From positions 372,001-436,000 of the forward strand of contig NZ_JABTEL010000002.1 in the NCBI RefSeq assembly GCF_013285155.1: 64,000 bases of DNA, written 5' to 3'. The stretch is from Winogradskyella undariae. Lineage in GTDB: Bacteria > Bacteroidota > Bacteroidia > Flavobacteriales > Flavobacteriaceae. The notes below the pieces were generated by a model. It did no database searches and was not told the origin of the DNA. It saw nothing but the letters and a program-made list of their open reading frames with translations. The position numbers were made by a program, and so were the translations under genes. Below are positions 37,907 to 48,126 of this stretch, piece by piece; the stretch's first letter is position 1, and every line of letters starts with the position of its first letter.

Positions 37907-38792
37907 CTACTTTGATCTCAATAAAAGTAACAGCGTACAACTTTTTTTAAAAACAGATTTTCGTGTTTTCTTGTTCCAATTATTAGAACGATAACGTGAA
38001 TATTCTAAATTTTGTTTTGAATGCGTATAAAGAATATTTGGAGTTGTTAGATACATTGATGTCTCTAGTTTAACACTATTTGGCTTTACTGTCTCAATGC
38101 CTATAAATATTCCTTTTTCTGTAAAAGGAATTGTTTTATCTTCAAAATTTAGTTTGTGATTTCTTGTATTTATATCTGGTTTTATAATGATATTTTCATA
38201 ATATAAAATCTCTCCAGGATATCCATTATCTTTTATAGCATAAAAAGCTAATCTGTAATAGGTTTGATATGTCTTATAATCTTCATTACTTATATAATTC
38301 AATTTTAAATGAAGTTCAGTTAATTTTCCTTTTTTATGTTTTGGGTTTTTAATTAATGTTGCTGTTTCTGAACCATCCGTTACTGAAGCAGGAAATGTTT
38401 GTTTTCTTGTTCCAGTTGAAAGATTTACTTTTTTATTTTCATATTTCTTTTTTTTATTAAAAATCAAAACTTCATCTAAAGCTTCTGTCATAGGTTCAAG
38501 TTCTATGTTATATATCGAATCTACTATATTAATAAAGCTTTTTAAGCTTCGTTTTATTGTTTGGTAAGATAAGTGATATTACTAGTGTTTCTTTAATAAA
38601 TGCTTTAGAAACAGAAATATCATGCTTACCATTTTCATTACTATAAGTGCCTATATTCTTATCTTTAATAACAAAATTAGCATAGGTTAGGTGTTCTTTA
38701 GTTTCTTTGTATAAAATGCTTCCTTTTAAGTTTTGAGAATGAATATTTAGATTTATGAAAAGCAAGATTAATAATAATATATGTTTCATCAT
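37907..38792 (-). pseudogene. Frameshifted carboxypeptidase-regulatory-like-domain surface protein
   Basis: Two minus-strand frames make one gene. The 5' part begins MMKHILLLILLFINLNIHS (a signal peptide, start 38792) and continues with ILYKETKEHLTYANFVIKDKNIGTYSNENGK and ETLVISL, the usual start of a carboxypeptidase-regulatory-like domain. It then runs out of frame at the point where the family has 'LGYQT'. The other frame reads SYQTIKRSLKSFINIVDSIYNIELEP straight into the 3' frame (MTEALDEVLIFNKKKK). One base is missing near 38572. The 3' end may contain a second one-base shift at a T7 run (37942-37948). It is a decayed gene or has assembly errors. Confidence 0.7.
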
Positions 38793-38880
38793 TTTAATTG
38801 CTTTTACTTTTTTTAATACCAAACTCAGATTGCCCTTTATTAATATCTGTTTTTTTGATATTAAAATTGTAACAAATAAA

Positions 38881-38915
38881 AAAAGCAAGCCTATATAGGC
38901 TTGCTTTTTTTATTG
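38881..38915 (-). terminator. Terminator after the OmpA-like gene
   Basis: A perfect 28-bp palindrome (38881-38908) with A/T-rich ends, usable in both directions and downstream of the type IX triad on the minus strand. Confidence 0.85.
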
Positions 38916-38933
38916 TATTAAAGTTTTGTGATT

Positions 38934-40856
38934 TTATTCTTGAACACTATCAATAATATAAAAATAAGAACGTCTATTTAATTGATGTTCTTCTTTAGTA
39001 CATTTAGAACCATTTCCACAGTCATTAAGAAGTTGTGTTTCACCATAACCTATAGCGCTTTCAATTCTATCAGAACTAATATCTCTAGATAAAATATAAT
39101 CTCTAGTTGATTTTGCACGTCTATCAGATAATTTTAAGTTGTATTTATCACGACCTCTACTATCTGTATGAGATTCAATTTTAATAATCATTTCTGGGTG
39201 TTTACGAAGTACATCTACTATGTTTTCTAATTCGTATTCAGCATCCGTTCTTATATCTGATTTATCAAAGTCAAAGAATATAGGATTAATAACAATTTGA
39301 TTTTCCATTATTAATGGTCTCAATGATAAATCTAAAGTGTTTACTTTTTCATTTTCATTACCTGTAGTAATAGAAGCTTTATCATCCGCATAATCAGATT
39401 TTGTACCTAATAGCGTATATGATTTGTCACATTCAACATCAAATGTATAAGCTCCATCTTCTGTTGTAATAACTTCTTCAATAATTTTACCAGTTTCGTC
39501 AATAAGTTGAATAGTAACACCACTTAAAATAATATCTGTTCTTTGTTCTCTTGCAACACCTGTTATTTGTTGGTTACATTCAGTTATAGAATAACTATAG
39601 ATATCATCACTTCCTTTACCTTCTGGTCTATTAGAAGAGAAGTAACCTTTTTGAGTTTCACTATCTATAAAATATGCGAAATCATCATAACCACTATTAA
39701 AAGGTGCTCCAATATTTACAGGGCTTGAAGGTATTTCAACTTGTAATATATCAGACTTAAAAATGTCTAATAATCCTAAGTTTAGATGTCCATCAGAAGA
39801 AAAGTAAAATGTGTTATCATCACTTACAAAAGGAAACATTTCTCTTCCTTCAGTATTAACATCTTCTCCTAGATTTGTAGGTTCTCCATAAGTCCCATCC
39901 TCATTAATTGTAACGGAATATATATCTGTTTGACCAAAACCACCTTCACGATCAGAAACAAAAAATAATGTTTTGTTATCAGTACTTAAAGCTGGGTGAC
40001 CTGTAGAATATAAATCATTGTTAAAAGGAAGTTCTTCTACATTAGACCATTGTTCATCAACTAACGTTGCTTTAAAAATCTTAAGGTGAGTCGTTCCTTC
40101 CTTATCGTATTTTAAGCGATTTCTTTTACTAGTATTATCTCTAGTAAAATACATAGTTTGACCATCATTTGTAATCGCTATAGAAGCTTCATGATAATCT
40201 GTATTTATTCCTTTTGCATTAATTTCGCTAGAAGTACCATAAGTTTGAGTTCCATCTTCTTCGATAGTAACTTCAGTTTGAAATATATCTAAGAAAGGTT
40301 CCTTATTCCAATTATATACTTTTTTATCATTACTATTTGCAGAAGCAAAGTAAAGAGTGTTATTAAACATATAAGGTCCAAAATCAGAATTTTCAGTATT
40401 GAAATCTAAATTTTCAATTTCTACTACAACATCATTATTCTTAGATGTTAATTTATCAAAGATATCAACTTCATCAGGGTTATAACCTGTAAGTCTACTG
40501 TCTCCATGTTGTGCTTCGCTAAGTTTTTTAAACCATACATCTGCTTCTTTGTAGTTTCCTACACTTCTAAGCGATTGTATATATTTATAAATATACTCAG
40601 TTTCAATATCGTCATGTTCTTCTAATGCTTTCTGATACCAGTAAACGGCTTTTTCAGAATTAGAATTATTGTAATATGCATCACCCAAACGTGTTAATAC
40701 GTGGGCACTATTACTTCCTTTTTCAACTGCTTTTTCGTATAATTCTATGGCCTTTACATAACCATAGTTCTCAAAAAATTTATCTGCCAATTTTGTTTGG
40801 GCAAAAGAGAAAGAACTACTTAAAACTATAACGAGCGCTAATATTTTGGTCTTCAT
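38934..40856 (-). CDS. OmpA-family outer membrane protein with TPR and WD40-like beta-propeller parts
   Basis: A 640-residue protein starting at 40856 (MKTKILALVIVLSSSFSFA, signal peptide), not at the upstream ATG. It has TPR repeats near the N terminus (VLTRLGDAYYNNSNSEKAVYWYQKALE), a PD40-like propeller (SDREGGFGQTDIYS, SSNRPEGKGSDDIYS), a carboxypeptidase-regulatory-like domain, and a C-terminal OmpA/MotB domain (DFDKSDIRTDAEYELENIVDVL and ESHTDSRGRDKYNLKLSDRRA) that binds peptidoglycan. The gene order with PorP/SprF is typical of T9SS-linked loci. It starts 13 bp after the PorP/SprF-like gene. Confidence 0.9.
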   Translation of the reverse strand: MKTKILALVIVLSSSFSFAQTKLADKFFENYGYVKAIELYEKAVEKGSNSAHVLTRLGDAYYNNSNSEKAVYWYQKALEEHDDIETEYIYKYIQSLRSVGNYKEADVWFKKLSEAQHGDSRLTGYNPDEVDIFDKLTSKNNDVVVEIENLDFNTENSDFGPYMFNNTLYFASANSNDKKVYNWNKEPFLDIFQTEVTIEEDGTQTYGTSSEINAKGINTDYHEASIAITNDGQTMYFTRDNTSKRNRLKYDKEGTTHLKIFKATLVDEQWSNVEELPFNNDLYSTGHPALSTDNKTLFFVSDREGGFGQTDIYSVTINEDGTYGEPTNLGEDVNTEGREMFPFVSDDNTFYFSSDGHLNLGLLDIFKSDILQVEIPSSPVNIGAPFNSGYDDFAYFIDSETQKGYFSSNRPEGKGSDDIYSYSITECNQQITGVAREQRTDIILSGVTIQLIDETGKIIEEVITTEDGAYTFDVECDKSYTLLGTKSDYADDKASITTGNENEKVNTLDLSLRPLIMENQIVINPIFFDFDKSDIRTDAEYELENIVDVLRKHPEMIIKIESHTDSRGRDKYNLKLSDRRAKSTRDYILSRDISSDRIESAIGYGETQLLNDCGNGSKCTKEEHQLNRRSYFYIIDSVQE

Positions 40857-40869
40857 AATTGGGGTCTTT

Positions 40870-41805
40870 TTAGAAATATCTAGGCGATTTAATACGTTTA
40901 CTTTTAAAGACTTCAAACATTAGTAATACTTCATGTGTACCACTAGTGTATGGTCTTAAATCTGATATTGGGTATTCATATGCATAACCAATTCTTAATT
41001 GTTTTGATATTTGAAAATCTGCAATACCACCAAAAGCAGCTGCATTTTCATTAACTCTATAGGCACCGCCTAACCAAAGTTTATCATTGAACAGAAAGTT
41101 TGCTGAAATATCAAAAGATAAAGGAGCTCCGTTTGTAGCTTTTAACAATGCTGAAGGTTTTAGCTTTACGTTTTTACTTAAATCAAAAACATAACCACCA
41201 GTAAAGTAATAACTATTACGTTCTGTAGCAACATAATCAACAGAACCATTTTCTCCTTTATTGTAATCTGTGCTTAGTATTCTTGGAGAAGAAAGTCCAA
41301 GGTACCAACGCGATGAATGCAAATACAAACCTGCACCAAAATTTGGACTCCAACGATTAGATACATCATTGAAAAATTGGTCATTTACTACAGATGGATC
41401 AGTTAACAACTCTTCGTCTAAACTGTAATGTGTTAGACCTCCTTTTACTCCAAATGCTAATTTTACATTTTCACTAGCTTTAATGGTGTATGAATAATCT
41501 GCATATAGGTATGAAAAATTTTCATAACCTAGTTTATCATTGATAAAGGATAAACCTACACCCATGTTTTCATTTCTTAAAGGAGAATGAACTGATAATG
41601 TTTGTGTTTCGGGGCCGCCTTCTAAACCGACCCATTGGCTTCTATGTAAACCTACAACACTTAGCGTTTCTCTACTTCCTGCATATGCCGGATTTATAGA
41701 AATAGTGTTAAACATATACTGCGTAAATTGAGGTAACTGCTGAGCAAAGGCAGTAGAAACACTCAAAAATAGTATCGCAATACTTATAATTTTTGATAAC
41801 TTCAT
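40870..41805 (-). CDS. PorP/SprF-family type IX secretion outer membrane protein
   Basis: A 311-residue outer membrane beta-barrel protein with signal peptide (IISIAILFLSVSTAFA) and the PorP/SprF pattern LPQFTQYMFNTISINPAYAGSRE and the barrel end RIGYAYEYPISDL. PorP/SprF proteins anchor or export gliding-type C-terminal-domain proteins, such as the one encoded 15 bp upstream. It sits between that gene and the OmpA-like gene in a co-directional trio. It is not the core gliding gene set. Confidence 0.92.
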   Translation of the reverse strand: MKLSKIISIAILFLSVSTAFAQQLPQFTQYMFNTISINPAYAGSRETLSVVGLHRSQWVGLEGGPETQTLSVHSPLRNENMGVGLSFINDKLGYENFSYLYADYSYTIKASENVKLAFGVKGGLTHYSLDEELLTDPSVVNDQFFNDVSNRWSPNFGAGLYLHSSRWYLGLSSPRILSTDYNKGENGSVDYVATERNSYYFTGGYVFDLSKNVKLKPSALLKATNGAPLSFDISANFLFNDKLWLGGAYRVNENAAAFGGIADFQISKQLRIGYAYEYPISDLRPYTSGTHEVLLMFEVFKSKRIKSPRYF

Positions 41806-41820
41806 TGGTTAAGTTTTTTA

Positions 41821-44800
41821 TTAATTTGTAGCTACGTAAATTGGACCAGCAAAAGGTTTCAATCCACTATTTTTTAGGTTAATAATATAATAATAAGTAC
41901 CAGTTGGAACTTTTCCAGAACTTCCAATAGAAGAACTATGAGATTGTCCATTCCAATCGTTTAAGTAATTGTTTGATTTATATATTTCGGCACCCCAACG
42001 ATTAAATATTTGAAGTTCAATTACAAATCCACAATCTTCTACTCCTGTAACAGTGAAGAATTCATTATGAACATCTCCGTTAGCTGTAACTGTTTTAGAT
42101 ATTACTAAGTCGTCTTCACCACATGCTAATACAACACAATCATCATCTAATGTTACATTAACTTCAATATCTGCAGGACAAACATCGTCAGTAATAGAGT
42201 ACATAAAAGTATACTCACCAACTACTGCTGTAGAAGGATCAAATAAACTTCCATCTATAGTAGCATCGCCAGAAACAACACTCCAAGTTCCGCTCATGTC
42301 AAAGTCACCAGATAATAAATCGAATAAATCAAATTCAGAATCAAGAATACAACGACTAGCGTCTGTAGTTTGAATTGTATTTGTTAGTTCAACATTAATA
42401 TTCTGCGTAAATAAAGCTTGATTTCCACAATCGTCTGTAACAGTCCATGTTCTAGTAATTGTATAGTTTTCAGCATTATTAGTTTGAGTTGATTCTTCAT
42501 TAAAACTAATATCTACATTATCAGAACAAGAATCTTCAAATTCTAAAGCTGGTACATCAGGAATATCATTACATAATACATTGATGTTTTCTTCAAAATC
42601 AGTTATAGCTGTTGGAGCCGTGTTATCTTGAACATTAATAATCTGTGTATGTATAGCTTCATTACCACAACTATCTGTTGCAGTCCATGTACGTTCAATA
42701 ATATAATCTCCTATACATGAGCCATCAGTTATTTCTTCAACAAAAGTAACATCTGCTGTTCCACAGTTATCAGTAGCAGTTAATGTTTCTGCTGTTGGTA
42801 CAGTATCACACTCAGCAACTAAATCAGCTGGTAAAGTTTCATTAAAAGCAGGTGCTGTTGTATCTTGAACAGTAATTGTTTGAACAAACATTGTAGTATT
42901 GTCACAGTTGTCAGTTAAAGACCAAGTTCTAGTGATAATAGAAGCACTAGGACAAGTCCCTTCTTCAACGCTATCCGTATAAGTAGCTTCAAGACCTGTT
43001 GTACAGTTATCATTTTCATCAGTAACATCACCTGTAAGTGTTAAGTCAGTTACATCAATATCACATTCTATCGTGATATCTGCAGGAACTGAGAAAGTTG
43101 GTGCTGTTGTATCTTGAACAGTGATTGTTTGTACAAACTCTGTTGTATTTTCACAGCTATCAGTTAATGACCATGTTCTTGAAATAATTGATAAGCTAGG
43201 ACAATCTCCTTCTTCAACGCTATCTGTATAAGTAGCCTCAAGATCTGTTGTACAGTTATCATTTTCATCAGTAACATCACCAATAAGTGTTAAGTCAGTT
43301 ACATCAACATCACACTCTATTGTGATATCTGCTGGCACTGTGAAAGTTGGTGCTATATTATCGTTTACAATAATTGATTGTAAACATTCTTGGCTATTTA
43401 AAACTGTCGTTTCATCTTCGTCACGTACACCGTTAGCATTTGTATCTTCATAAGATGTAACAGTATAAGTACGTGTAATAGTCTGTTCGCATGTTCCTTG
43501 ATCACTGCTATTTTGAGCAGTAATTTCAATAATTCCACAAGCATTATTTCCTACAATACCATCTCCATTACCTAAAGCTTCAAACGCTTCAATAGTATAT
43601 GATGTTTCTGTTGGTATATCTCCGTAACAAGCTACAGTTGTTTCTTCAAATGTTGGGCAAGTCACTTCAAATTCACAGCATATTGCTGCTTCACCAGATA
43701 AGGTAATAATGTTACATGAATTAGCATCTTGTATTTCAACATTATAAGGCTGATCACCAGAAATTGCTTCAGATGTCCAAGTATATGTATCATTATCATT
43801 TGTAACCCAAGTTCCAGGTTGTCCAACTCCATTTGCTGTAAAAGGAGCAGTTCCGGTAAATGTAGCAACTACAGTGTAAGTAGTACCATCTTCAGAACAT
43901 TCTAATTCTTCTGTTGCTACTAAAGTAATATCATCTGTAAAGTTAACTGTAACCGCTAATCTTTCTAAACTCTCACATCCTTGTAATGTCGTTTGAGTTC
44001 CATAATAAGTTTCTTCATCTATTAAAGCTTCAGAAGAATCAATAGGTGTTGTATCTGTTTCACTTGCGTACCATTGAATGTTTTCTCCGGTTGCATTTAA
44101 GTCAGCTATAGTAGGCTCACTAGATTCACAAAACTCCTGAACATCTTCTCCTGTAGGTGTAGCTGTTTCATTTAAACTCACCGTAATAGTTGCAGGCGAT
44201 GATATGGATCCAATGATATCTGCAATTGTATATTCTACAGAAGCTCCTGTAAAGCTTGGTAAAACTTCAAAGACTACAATGCCGTTGCTACCTACTGTAA
44301 ATGTTCCTTGTCCAGAAATAGTTACTGTATTAGTCGCTGTTAATGTAATTGGATCTATAAGTAGAACAGAGTTAGGATCTATACTGTAAGTACCTTCAGT
44401 GTCATTTTCTAAAACATTGATTTCAATTTCTGTATTTTCTTCAATAAAGCAAATAGAATCATCATCAGCCATCGGAGTTACTATCTGAGAAGGGCATCGA
44501 GCACCATCTCCAGGTTGTACATCAATTAGACTACTAAATAGTGTTGCAGCCAAATTTCCTGTGTGTGGTGTAGCAATCCTATAAATATTTCCAGAACTGT
44601 TGTTTGCAATAAACATGTTTCCAAGAATATCCATGTAAGCGGTTCCAAAAGAATTATTAGTTTCTGAACTTAAACCAGTTACTAAACCAAGGTCGTCTAC
44701 TGTATTAGTATTGGTATTAAAACGCAATAACTTTCTGTTAGTTGTACTTGTAACCATGTAGAAATTACCATCTACAGGATTGTGCGTTAAATCATTTATA

Positions 44801-47040
44801 TTTACTGTGTAGTTTAATAATGTTGTAGCTGTTAAGTAATTAGGGCTTGACGGGTTTAAGTCAATAGAAACAAATTTGTTTTCTCCATATAAAACCAAGA
44901 TTCCATTATCGTCTATATCTCCAGAACTGTAATCACCGATAGTAAATGAACCAGTAATAGGAAGAAGCTCAACATTAGCAGAGGCATCAATTTTTACAAC
45001 ATTATTGGTTGATTGTTGTAAACCATAAATATTATTATCTAAAGTGTTGTAACCTATACCGTTAACAAATTGAGATACTGAGGTGTCTTCAATTAATGGC
45101 GCTTTTATTAAGGTTTGAGTATGTGTTGCTAAATCATAAGAATATAATCCTGAAACATAATTATTTTGACTGTCTCTTTCATTAACAATAATATAAGCAA
45201 AACCATCGTCACAATCAAAAGGTGTATTTAAACATTCAGAAGGTGATGAACCTGTTAAATCAAGTGATCCACATTCATCAGATATAGTAACATTATAAGT
45301 TTCAACAGTACTTTCAATTTCACTAGAAATCCAAGTTGTTGTTCCATCATTGTTATCTGTAAAAGTACCTGGTTGCCCATCTCCAGAAGCTGTAAATGGT
45401 GCAGTTCCGTTAAATGTAGCTTCAATAGTATAAATAGTTCCTAAATATGTAACACAACTTGTTTCTACAGTACCAACTAAAGAAATTTCATCGTTATAAT
45501 TAACTGTAACAGCTAATCTTTCTATACTTTCACATCCTGCAGTACTAGTTTGAGAAGCGTAATAAGTAGCTCCTTCACTTATAGTGGTATCAGAACTTAA
45601 AGGATTATCACTATCTGCATTAGCATACCAAATTATATCGTTTCCGGAAGCTTGTAAATCAGCTACAGTAGGATTTTGGCTTTCACAAAATTCTTGAGTA
45701 GCTAAACCTGTTGGTGCTTCAGTATCGTTTAAGTTGATAGTAATAACTCCTGGTGTAGAAGTAAACCCTATAACATCTAGAATTGTATATTCAATAGAAG
45801 TCCCTGTAAAACTAGCTAAAGGTTGAAATGTAACCTCTCCATTTGAACCTAAAGTAAATGTACCTTGGCCAGAAATTGTTACAGAGCTAGAAGGTAGCGA
45901 AGTAATAGGATCTATAAGTTGTACAGAGTTTGCATCAATTGCGTAAGTTCCTTCAGAATCATTGTTAACGACATTAATGGTAACCTCTGTAGTCTCAGAA
46001 GTTATACAAACATCATCAGCAATAGCCATTGGTTTAGTAGGTTGCGAAGGGCAACGTGCACCATCACCAGGGCTAACACCTGGTAAATTACTGTAATAAG
46101 TCGCTGATAAACCACCTAAATGAGGTGTTGCTATTTTATAAGTATTACCCGATACGTTATTTGCAACATACATATTACCTAGACCATCCATGTAAGCTGT
46201 ACCAAATGAATTAGACAACGTCTCAGATTCTAAACCAGATACAATACCTAAGTTAACAATTGTATTAGTTACAGGGTCAAATTCATATAAGAACCTTGTT
46301 GTAGAACTCGTTAACATATACAATTTATTATTAACGGGGTTAAATGCTACATCATTAACGCTAATAGAATTTTGTAATTGTAATACTGTGTTGGCAATTA
46401 GGTAGTTTGAACTAGAAGGGTTTAAGTCAATAGAGACAAATTTGTTGCCTCCGAATAAATAAAGGATACCGTTTTCATCGATGTCTCCAGCGGCATAAGT
46501 ATTGCCATTGTAATTCGTTAAACCTGTAACTTGTAATAATTCTAGATCTCCGTTACTATCAATTTTAACAACCTTATCAGTTTGTTGTAATAAACCATAT
46601 AAATAATTATCCACAACATTGTAACCAATTGCGTTTACAAACTGAGAGGTTGTAGTATTCGGGATAAGTGGATCTTTAATTAAACTAAGTGTGTTTGAAG
46701 ATAAATCAAATGCATATAAACCCGTAACGTACACATTAGAAGTTATTACGTTTGTTAGAATATATCCAGAACCATCTGTACAACTAAAAGGAACATTTGC
46801 TTCTCCGCTTAAGGTTTGTTTTAAATCATCGTAGTTAGATTCAGGAAAGTCTCTATAAAATAAGGAAGTTTCATTCATGTCCTCTAAGGGGACTTGGTTT
46901 AGTATGGAAGAGTTTTGATTCATTGGATTCAAAACTTGACCAAAAGAGTTAAAACTTATCATAACTAATGTCATGACAAACACTAAAGACATCAGAGGTC
47001 TTGAGAGTGTTTTTGATTTGGGTTTGTATAAGTGTTTCAT
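41821..47040 (-). CDS. Giant secreted HYR-repeat protein with gliding-type C-terminal domain
   Basis: A 1739-residue exported protein with signal peptide ending SFG. Two copies of a 523-residue unit (first near residue 85, second near 608) each contain a DUF6923-like propeller (SQFVNAIGYNVVDNYLYG and SQFVNGIGYNTLDNNIYG), an Ig-like domain and CESxxPTxADLxA. Three HYR-type Ig repeats follow (PADITIECDVDVTDLTL and similar), then a C-terminal gliding motility CHU_C domain (ITKTVTANGDVHNEFF-like start and IFNRWGAEIY) ending in TYYYIINLKNSGLKPFAGPIYV. That domain is the type IX sorting signal. Its neighbours are the PorP/SprF-like and OmpA-like genes, probably its partners. Confidence 0.92.
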   Translation of the reverse strand: MKHLYKPKSKTLSRPLMSLVFVMTLVMISFNSFGQVLNPMNQNSSILNQVPLEDMNETSLFYRDFPESNYDDLKQTLSGEANVPFSCTDGSGYILTNVITSNVYVTGLYAFDLSSNTLSLIKDPLIPNTTTSQFVNAIGYNVVDNYLYGLLQQTDKVVKIDSNGDLELLQVTGLTNYNGNTYAAGDIDENGILYLFGGNKFVSIDLNPSSSNYLIANTVLQLQNSISVNDVAFNPVNNKLYMLTSSTTRFLYEFDPVTNTIVNLGIVSGLESETLSNSFGTAYMDGLGNMYVANNVSGNTYKIATPHLGGLSATYYSNLPGVSPGDGARCPSQPTKPMAIADDVCITSETTEVTINVVNNDSEGTYAIDANSVQLIDPITSLPSSSVTISGQGTFTLGSNGEVTFQPLASFTGTSIEYTILDVIGFTSTPGVITINLNDTEAPTGLATQEFCESQNPTVADLQASGNDIIWYANADSDNPLSSDTTISEGATYYASQTSTAGCESIERLAVTVNYNDEISLVGTVETSCVTYLGTIYTIEATFNGTAPFTASGDGQPGTFTDNNDGTTTWISSEIESTVETYNVTISDECGSLDLTGSSPSECLNTPFDCDDGFAYIIVNERDSQNNYVSGLYSYDLATHTQTLIKAPLIEDTSVSQFVNGIGYNTLDNNIYGLQQSTNNVVKIDASANVELLPITGSFTIGDYSSGDIDDNGILVLYGENKFVSIDLNPSSPNYLTATTLLNYTVNINDLTHNPVDGNFYMVTSTTNRKLLRFNTNTNTVDDLGLVTGLSSETNNSFGTAYMDILGNMFIANNSSGNIYRIATPHTGNLAATLFSSLIDVQPGDGARCPSQIVTPMADDDSICFIEENTEIEINVLENDTEGTYSIDPNSVLLIDPITLTATNTVTISGQGTFTVGSNGIVVFEVLPSFTGASVEYTIADIIGSISSPATITVSLNETATPTGEDVQEFCESSEPTIADLNATGENIQWYASETDTTPIDSSEALIDEETYYGTQTTLQGCESLERLAVTVNFTDDITLVATEELECSEDGTTYTVVATFTGTAPFTANGVGQPGTWVTNDNDTYTWTSEAISGDQPYNVEIQDANSCNIITLSGEAAICCEFEVTCPTFEETTVACYGDIPTETSYTIEAFEALGNGDGIVGNNACGIIEITAQNSSDQGTCEQTITRTYTVTSYEDTNANGVRDEDETTVLNSQECLQSIIVNDNIAPTFTVPADITIECDVDVTDLTLIGDVTDENDNCTTDLEATYTDSVEEGDCPSLSIISRTWSLTDSCENTTEFVQTITVQDTTAPTFSVPADITIECDIDVTDLTLTGDVTDENDNCTTGLEATYTDSVEEGTCPSASIITRTWSLTDNCDNTTMFVQTITVQDTTAPAFNETLPADLVAECDTVPTAETLTATDNCGTADVTFVEEITDGSCIGDYIIERTWTATDSCGNEAIHTQIINVQDNTAPTAITDFEENINVLCNDIPDVPALEFEDSCSDNVDISFNEESTQTNNAENYTITRTWTVTDDCGNQALFTQNINVELTNTIQTTDASRCILDSEFDLFDLLSGDFDMSGTWSVVSGDATIDGSLFDPSTAVVGEYTFMYSITDDVCPADIEVNVTLDDDCVVLACGEDDLVISKTVTANGDVHNEFFTVTGVEDCGFVIELQIFNRWGAEIYKSNNYLNDWNGQSHSSSIGSSGKVPTGTYYYIINLKNSGLKPFAGPIYVATN
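42840..43370. repeat. 249-bp tandem repeat in the large secreted protein gene
   Basis: Two very similar units repeat with a period of exactly 249 bp (83 codons; for example TTCTTCAACG at 42961 and 43210). They encode the near-identical HYR domains with the PADITIECD and LEATYTDSVEEG stretches. Confidence 0.8.
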
Positions 47041-47100
47041 TTTAAGCTTTTTAGATTAATCGGGCTATGATTGCTTTAAAAATTGTTTATATATTAAAAA

Positions 47101-47304
47101 TTAGGATAATATTTGATTAAAGTAAGTATATGGTTTAGATGGGGTAATAACTTTATTAGGTCTTATATCTGTATAATCTATATTATTTGTTTTCAAATAG
47201 TGAAGATTATATACATGTTTTTTTTGATCTTTAAAAATTTTAAACAAAAGATTAAAAGTCTTAAAAGCTTGCTTATGTAGCTCAATGTTTTTTTCTAATT
47301 CCAT
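47101..47304 (-). CDS. Hypothetical 67-residue protein
   Basis: A short minus-strand frame upstream of the large secreted protein gene. It begins MELEKNIELHKQAF, is Lys/Asn/Tyr-rich and without a signal peptide, and has no recognised domain. The reading frame is compatible with a real small gene, but there is no clear ribosome binding site, and AT-rich DNA yields such frames by chance. It would end 60 bp before the start of the secreted protein gene. Confidence 0.25.
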   Translation of the reverse strand: MELEKNIELHKQAFKTFNLLFKIFKDQKKHVYNLHYLKTNNIDYTDIRPNKVITPSKPYTYFNQILS

Positions 47305-47640
47305 TACATTTATATTAAAATTAATATGTCGCTATTTTGTTGTTAGGTTATTAGAGTGTCTAATTTTAAAATTTATCATTTCATTTTTAAACAGATCTAT
47401 GACCTAATTTGCGTAACTATAATATTTTAGAGGGAGGGAGTTTGATATTTTTTATCCTAAATACCAAAAATGGATTTATTAATATATTTTTTGTTTTGAG
47501 GTCTTTTACATTAATTTTACAATACAAAATAACTTATATCTAAAAGGATACACAAATATTTGTGTTGAAGTGACAATATACTCGTCAAAACGGATATACG
47601 CAACCTTTTGTCGAAAAAAAAAGCACTTAATCGATACATT
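47305..47640. promoter_or_regulatory. Intergenic region upstream of sixA
   Basis: About 336 bases without a convincing gene. It contains a perfect 16-bp palindrome ACACAAATATTTGTGT at 47550-47565, about 75 bp before the sixA ATG, which may be a regulator binding site. No clean TAnnTTTG promoter was found. Confidence 0.4.
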
Positions 47641-48126
47641 ATGAAGTCAATTATACTTGTTAGGCATGGTAAATCATCTTGGGAATTTGATGTTATAGAT
47701 CATGATAGGCCATTAAAACAGAGGGGTGAGAGCGATTCTGAATTGGTTGCAAAAGCCTTAAAACTAAAAGATTGCACACCTGATGTTTGGTTGTCTAGTC
47801 CAGCAAAAAGAGCATTAAGTACATGTGAAATTTTTGAAAAAACCTTGAATTTTACTAAAAATCAAACAATTGTTGATGAAGAATTGTATGATTTTGATGG
47901 AGAAAGTGTAATTCGCTATATAAAAAGGTTATCAAATGAATTAAATGAGGTCATGATTTTTGGTCATAATCATTCTTTCACGTCAATTTCTAATATATTT
48001 GGAGATGTATTAATAGACAATCTTCCTACAAGTGGTTTAGTGAAAATTAATTTTGATATTGAAGATTGGAAAGATTTAAAAAAGGGGGCTACAGAATTTA
48101 TTATAATTCCAAAGGATTTAAAATAA
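47641..48126 (+). CDS. sixA: SixA-like phosphohistidine phosphatase
   Basis: A 161-residue histidine phosphatase of the SixA group. The RHG active site is seen as ILVRHGKSSW (Arg, His9, Gly), with the second part SSPAKRALSTCEI and the acid/His motif FGHNHSFTSI. It removes phosphoryl groups from phosphohistidine. The start is the ATG at 47641 rather than an upstream TTG-containing frame, since the family begins with MKxIxLVRHG. Its stop overlaps the ppk1 ATG as TAATG, so translation is coupled. Confidence 0.9.
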   Translation: MKSIILVRHGKSSWEFDVIDHDRPLKQRGESDSELVAKALKLKDCTPDVWLSSPAKRALSTCEIFEKTLNFTKNQTIVDEELYDFDGESVIRYIKRLSNELNEVMIFGHNHSFTSISNIFGDVLIDNLPTSGLVKINFDIEDWKDLKKGATEFIIIPKDLK

